A DNA stretch of 7,678 nt, from assembly GCA_003175865.1 (NCBI GenBank), contig PSRF01000393.1:1-7678 (forward strand). Direction: 5' to 3'. This DNA comes from Blastocatellia bacterium. GTDB lineage: Bacteria > Acidobacteriota > Blastocatellia > Pyrinomonadales > Pyrinomonadaceae. A program made the translations under genes and the position numbers. The notes under the pieces are model-generated. The model was not told the DNA's origin. It made no database searches and saw only the letters and a list, made by a program, of their open reading frames with translations. Of this stretch, positions 4,989 through 7,678 are shown in pieces. Within the stretch, counting starts at the first letter, position 1, and every line of letters begins with the position of its first letter.

Positions 4989-7364
4989 CTATTGCGCACT
5001 ACGCACGAGACGAAATCCAATCGAGGGCACCTTGTAGTCTTCGTTTCTATACCAGCCGCGGTCCGTGGCGTTGTAAAAACTGACACCCAACTTATCGGCG
5101 AAAGATCCGCCTCGCCATACGCGTGCCGTTGGGTACTTTGGTAGACTCCCATCGTAAAACGACGCCTTGGAAGAGGTCCACTCCCACACATTCCCAACCA
5201 TGTCCAGAAGACCGGTTTGCGTTGCTCCGGTAGGAAATGATCCTACATCTACTGGGCTCGGTTTTCCGTTCAAGTTGGCTCGAGAATCATCCCACGAATT
5301 TCCCCACGGGAACAGCGTTCCATTTGAGCCGTTTCGAGCTGCGAATTCCCACTCTGCTTCTGACGGGAGTCGATAAACCAATTTGTCGCGATTTGAAAGC
5401 CATTGCGCGAACGCCTCTGCATCTTTCACTGAGACATTGGTAACGGGCCATCGCTCACGACCTGCGGGTGGATCTGTTCCCTTCCAAGGCTTCCAGTATG
5501 CTTCCTTGGCTCCTGAGTCGTCGGTCGGTACTGGGTAACCAGTCGCTTTTACGAACTCGGCATACTCCGCATTTGTCACCTCAGTTCTGTCCATATAGAA
5601 AGAACCCACAGTTTCAAAATGAGCGCCTTTTTGCTCAATACCTGCTGTATCCGAGCCCATCGTGAATCCACCGCCCTTGATGAAAACCATGTCAACGCGA
5701 GAAGGAATAGTTCCACCGCTTGCAACTGTGTCCGTTAGATTCTTACGGTTCCAAAAATACACAAATGCGACGACTCCAACGATGCTGAATAGAATCACAC
5801 CAAGAAGTCCTATCACCAGGAAGTTTCGAGTCAGAGCGGGTGGAGCCGGCTCACGCTCAAGCGGTGCACGCTCTGCCAATGGGTTGACGGTACCCTGATC
5901 CATTACGATAGTGTGAACCACCTCTGGAGACTCTTCGTTGGCCTTCACACTTTGGAACGTACTTTGATCTGCAGCACGTCGCGCTTCTTCGAGTGCAAAC
6001 CGCAACGGATCTTCTGTGGTTACCCCACTATCAAGCTTGTGACTTGGAGGGGATTCAATAGTCTCACCCGGATCTTCTCGATCTGGTGCTTCGGCGGGCG
6101 CTTCAACTTTGACCGGAGAAACATTAACTTGGAACTGCCGGAGCGTTTTGATGTCATCATAGGACGTTTGTTCTCGCAAAAGCTCCGTTCCTGAACTGGT
6201 TGTTTCGTGTGTAGCAGCTGCTCTGATAACTTGCGCGTCGGGGAGATCTTCTGCGTGGGTAACCAACGCAGGTCTTTGATCGGCGGTCTTCCGCGCCAAG
6301 TCTTTTTCTTCCATGCGCGGCGTTGGCAGCTTCGCCGTTGTTTCAGCACCAGTTGTATCTCTCAAACGGCCCGTGGTCGATCTTGGTTTCGCCCTGGCTC
6401 GCGTTCTCGGTCGACCTTTTGCACCAGCCCCGAGTACGCCTCGCTCAAGCTCTGCAACGAATTCCTCAGTCGAAGCCGTGCGCAGTATCGGATCTTTTTC
6501 GAGGGCATGGAAAACAGCTTGTTCAAGGTGTTTGGAAATTCCCGAACCACGCACCGCAAGAGGTGGTGGTGGAGTCATGAGGTGTTGCCTCATCACTGAC
6601 AAAATCGATGAACCTTTAAAAGGAAGCTCGGCCGACAACATCTGATAGAGAATGATCCCCAAACTGTAAATGTCGATACGCTTATCTGGTTCCTTCTCCG
6701 ACCACTGCTCCGGGGCCATGTAATAGGGAGAACCAATAATGCCGGTGGTTTTGGCTCCGACGAATGACCCAAACAAGTCTGGCGACTTGATCTTCGCCAA
6801 TCCAAAGTCGAGGATTCGGATCTGTTCCTGTGGTGATCCCTTCCGGCGAATCATTATGTTTAGCGGTTTCAAATCGCGATGAACAATCCCATGCGAGTGT
6901 GCGGCCCCAACTGCTGAAGCGATCACACGCATAAACTCGAGTGCTCTCTCAGGCGTGAATCGTCCTTCATTGGAGATCAGATCCTGCAACGAATCGCCTT
7001 CAACAAATTCCATAACAAGAAATGGAATTTCGCCGTCAAGGAAACCGTAGTCGGGCACAGAGATGATGTTCGGGTGGCCGATAGCCGCAGCCGCCATGGC
7101 CTCCTGCTGGAAGCGCGTAGAATAAGACGGATCGTTCCCGACGAGTTCCGGCCTGATGATTTTTATAGCCCGAGTTGTTTTTAAAAACTTATGGTGGGCC
7201 TTGTAGACTACACCCATTCCACCTTCGCCAAGGCGTCGCTCGAGGATGTAGCGACCATCGAGCATTACCTCACCAGGCAGTGAATGGAATGTTTCTTGAC
7301 CGTCGACAGGACAACTGTTAACAGAGTCGTCGTAGCAACTGAAACATTCGGAGCACTCTTTCAT
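4989..7364 (-). CDS. Transmembrane Ser/Thr kinase with FGE-sulfatase-type outer domain
   Basis: The 791-residue protein begins with a short zinc-ribbon motif, C4-x2-C7-x2-C10-x7-C18. A Hanks-type kinase domain follows (about 39-303): glycine loop GEGGMG 46-51, Lys68 in AIK, Glu88, HRDLKPLN 162-169 with Asp164 and Asn169, DFG 186-188, APE 217-219. All catalytic residues are present, so activity is expected. Residues about 310-510 are a low-complexity linker, Arg/Lys-rich at first and then acidic and Pro-rich. One helix (514-536) crosses the membrane. Residues about 558-789 form an FGE-sulfatase/SUMF1-type domain (GGGFTMGSD, EVTNAEYAEFV, YRLPSEAEWEFAAR, FPWGN, MVGNVWEW, VWRGGSF, GFRLV). This outer domain has no cysteine; the only four in the protein are those of the zinc ribbon, so formylglycine-generating chemistry is not expected. 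The start fits the conserved zinc ribbon, but no Shine-Dalgarno is visible. It is probably first in a unit with the TPR/TonB gene. Confidence 0.94.
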   Translation of the reverse strand: MKECSECFSCYDDSVNSCPVDGQETFHSLPGEVMLDGRYILERRLGEGGMGVVYKAHHKFLKTTRAIKIIRPELVGNDPSYSTRFQQEAMAAAAIGHPNIISVPDYGFLDGEIPFLVMEFVEGDSLQDLISNEGRFTPERALEFMRVIASAVGAAHSHGIVHRDLKPLNIMIRRKGSPQEQIRILDFGLAKIKSPDLFGSFVGAKTTGIIGSPYYMAPEQWSEKEPDKRIDIYSLGIILYQMLSAELPFKGSSILSVMRQHLMTPPPPLAVRGSGISKHLEQAVFHALEKDPILRTASTEEFVAELERGVLGAGAKGRPRTRARAKPRSTTGRLRDTTGAETTAKLPTPRMEEKDLARKTADQRPALVTHAEDLPDAQVIRAAATHETTSSGTELLREQTSYDDIKTLRQFQVNVSPVKVEAPAEAPDREDPGETIESPPSHKLDSGVTTEDPLRFALEEARRAADQSTFQSVKANEESPEVVHTIVMDQGTVNPLAERAPLEREPAPPALTRNFLVIGLLGVILFSIVGVVAFVYFWNRKNLTDTVASGGTIPSRVDMVFIKGGGFTMGSDTAGIEQKGAHFETVGSFYMDRTEVTNAEYAEFVKATGYPVPTDDSGAKEAYWKPWKGTDPPAGRERWPVTNVSVKDAEAFAQWLSNRDKLVYRLPSEAEWEFAARNGSNGTLFPWGNSWDDSRANLNGKPSPVDVGSFPTGATQTGLLDMVGNVWEWTSSKASFYDGSLPKYPTARVWRGGSFADKLGVSFYNATDRGWYRNEDYKVPSIGFRLVRSAQ

Positions 7365-7382
7365 CAGAAGGTCGGGGGCTAA

Positions 7383-7405
7383 AAAGAGAACTGCAGATTC
7401 TCTTT
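7383..7405 (-). terminator. Terminator-like hairpin in the kinase leader
   Basis: On the - strand AAAGAGAA and TTCTCTTT pair perfectly (eight pairs, seven-base loop) and run into a T-tract (7385-7381 read as TTTTT). The structure ends about 20 bases before the kinase ATG. The stem is AU-rich and therefore weak. It may end transcription from a gene beyond the right edge, act as an attenuator in the kinase leader, or be incidental. No leader peptide or alternative antiterminator pairing was identified with confidence. Confidence 0.35.
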
Positions 7406-7443
7406 AGTTGTTGCTACTAATTGTTCGAAAAAGAAACCTGGAC

Positions 7444-7471
7444 ACTCACCTATCTGGAATTGGCGGTGAGT
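7444..7471. repeat. Inverted repeat in the kinase upstream region
   Basis: ACTCACC (7444-7450) and GGTGAGT (7465-7471) are perfect reverse complements separated by 14 bases. The arrangement could be a leader stem-loop or a dyad operator for a regulator binding two turns apart. It lies within the 314-base stretch upstream of the kinase gene, where no coding region is visible on either strand. Confidence 0.3.
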
Positions 7472-7502
7472 TGAGGTCTTCGTTCTGTGCCCAATAACAA
7501 AC

Positions 7503-7545
7503 TTTGAATGTTTCAAATCTTAGCAACTTTGTTGAATGCTAGCAA
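7503..7545 (-). promoter_or_regulatory. Weak promoter candidate with overlapping palindrome for the kinase unit
   Basis: Read on the - strand, TTGCTA (7545-7540) and TAAGAT (7522-7517) are spaced by 17 bases and each matches the sigma70 consensus at four of six positions. Immediately downstream, TTTGAA-TGT-TTCAAA (7503-7517) is a perfect six-base dyad that would cover the start-site region, where a repressor could bind. The leader to the kinase ATG would be about 140-150 bases and would include the inverted repeats at 7444-7471 and 7383-7405. Both the promoter and the operator are predictions from pattern only. Confidence 0.25.
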
Positions 7546-7678
7546 TGCAAGTATCTGATTGGGCCTGAGTTTAGTTTGGACTCTCGTGAAACAGAGAATC
7601 TGCGCCGGCTGGGAGCAGTTCGCTTGTATTACATAACTATTTCGGTTTATCTTCGCGTCGACCCAGCCTTATCAACAA

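Noticed and set aside
4928..5197. 89-codon - strand open frame across the kinase 3' end
   Set aside because: It is out of frame with the FGE-type domain, which carries clear conserved motifs there.
6207..6645. Several Arg/Ser-rich + strand open frames opposite the kinase
   Set aside because: These are antisense shadows of the kinase linker and C-lobe. Their composition follows from the opposite-strand coding.
7607..7668. GGCTGGG/CCCAGCC inverted repeat near the right edge
   Set aside because: Seven-base arms separated by about 48 bases are expected by chance, and the context is cut off by the window edge.
7637..7678. Possible last codons of an upstream - strand gene ending in TAG
   Set aside because: Only 13 codons would lie in the window, with no motif, so this cannot be told from chance.
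1..7678. CRISPR array, prophage, toxin-antitoxin or known defence system
   Set aside because: I found no regularly spaced repeats, integrase, transposase, nuclease, or small gene pair of that kind.

Overview
The window reads as bacterial chromosome of moderate GC content (about half). It carries four well-supported protein genes, one small broken or hidden gene, and one long intergenic hairpin. The best guess at origin is Acidobacteriota (Blastocatellia-like). This rests on three architectures that I associate with that phylum from memory: a Ser/Thr kinase with an N-terminal zinc ribbon and a C-terminal FGE-sulfatase-type domain, a TPR protein ending in a TonB-type domain, and a short Zwf of about 458 residues. 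No rRNA, tRNA, CRISPR array, integrase or transposase is visible, so the taxonomic call is inference.

Layout from left to right. Bases 1-157 are a leader with a plausible -10 box and a clear Shine-Dalgarno. A small DUF4282-type membrane protein follows on the + strand (158-568). Bases 569-929 separate it from the convergent zwf gene and are dominated by a long two-part inverted repeat (636-809) that looks like a REP/BIME-type element. zwf (glucose-6-phosphate dehydrogenase) lies on the - strand (930-2306). Bases 2307-2751 hold the zwf promoter region and, on the + strand, a coherent but frame-disrupted reading frame (2457-2718) that would encode a small exported protein. Two - strand genes in tandem fill 2752-7364: the transmembrane kinase upstream (4989-7364) and the TPR/TonB protein downstream (2752-4920), 68 bases apart. 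Bases 7365-7678 form the kinase leader, with several inverted repeats and a weak promoter candidate.

How the genes may work together. The kinase and the TPR/TonB protein probably form one transcription unit and an envelope-linked signalling pair. The kinase has a cytoplasmic catalytic domain, one membrane helix and an outside FGE-like (C-type-lectin-fold) domain with no cysteine, so that domain is more likely a binding or sensing module than an enzyme. The TPR protein is predicted to be exported or membrane-anchored, with its TPR array and TonB-like domain on the same side as the kinase's outer domain. zwf stands alone here without the usual pentose-phosphate neighbours. The least ordinary parts of the window are the 174-base hairpin, the frameshifted small exported ORF and the domain fusions of the kinase/TPR pair.
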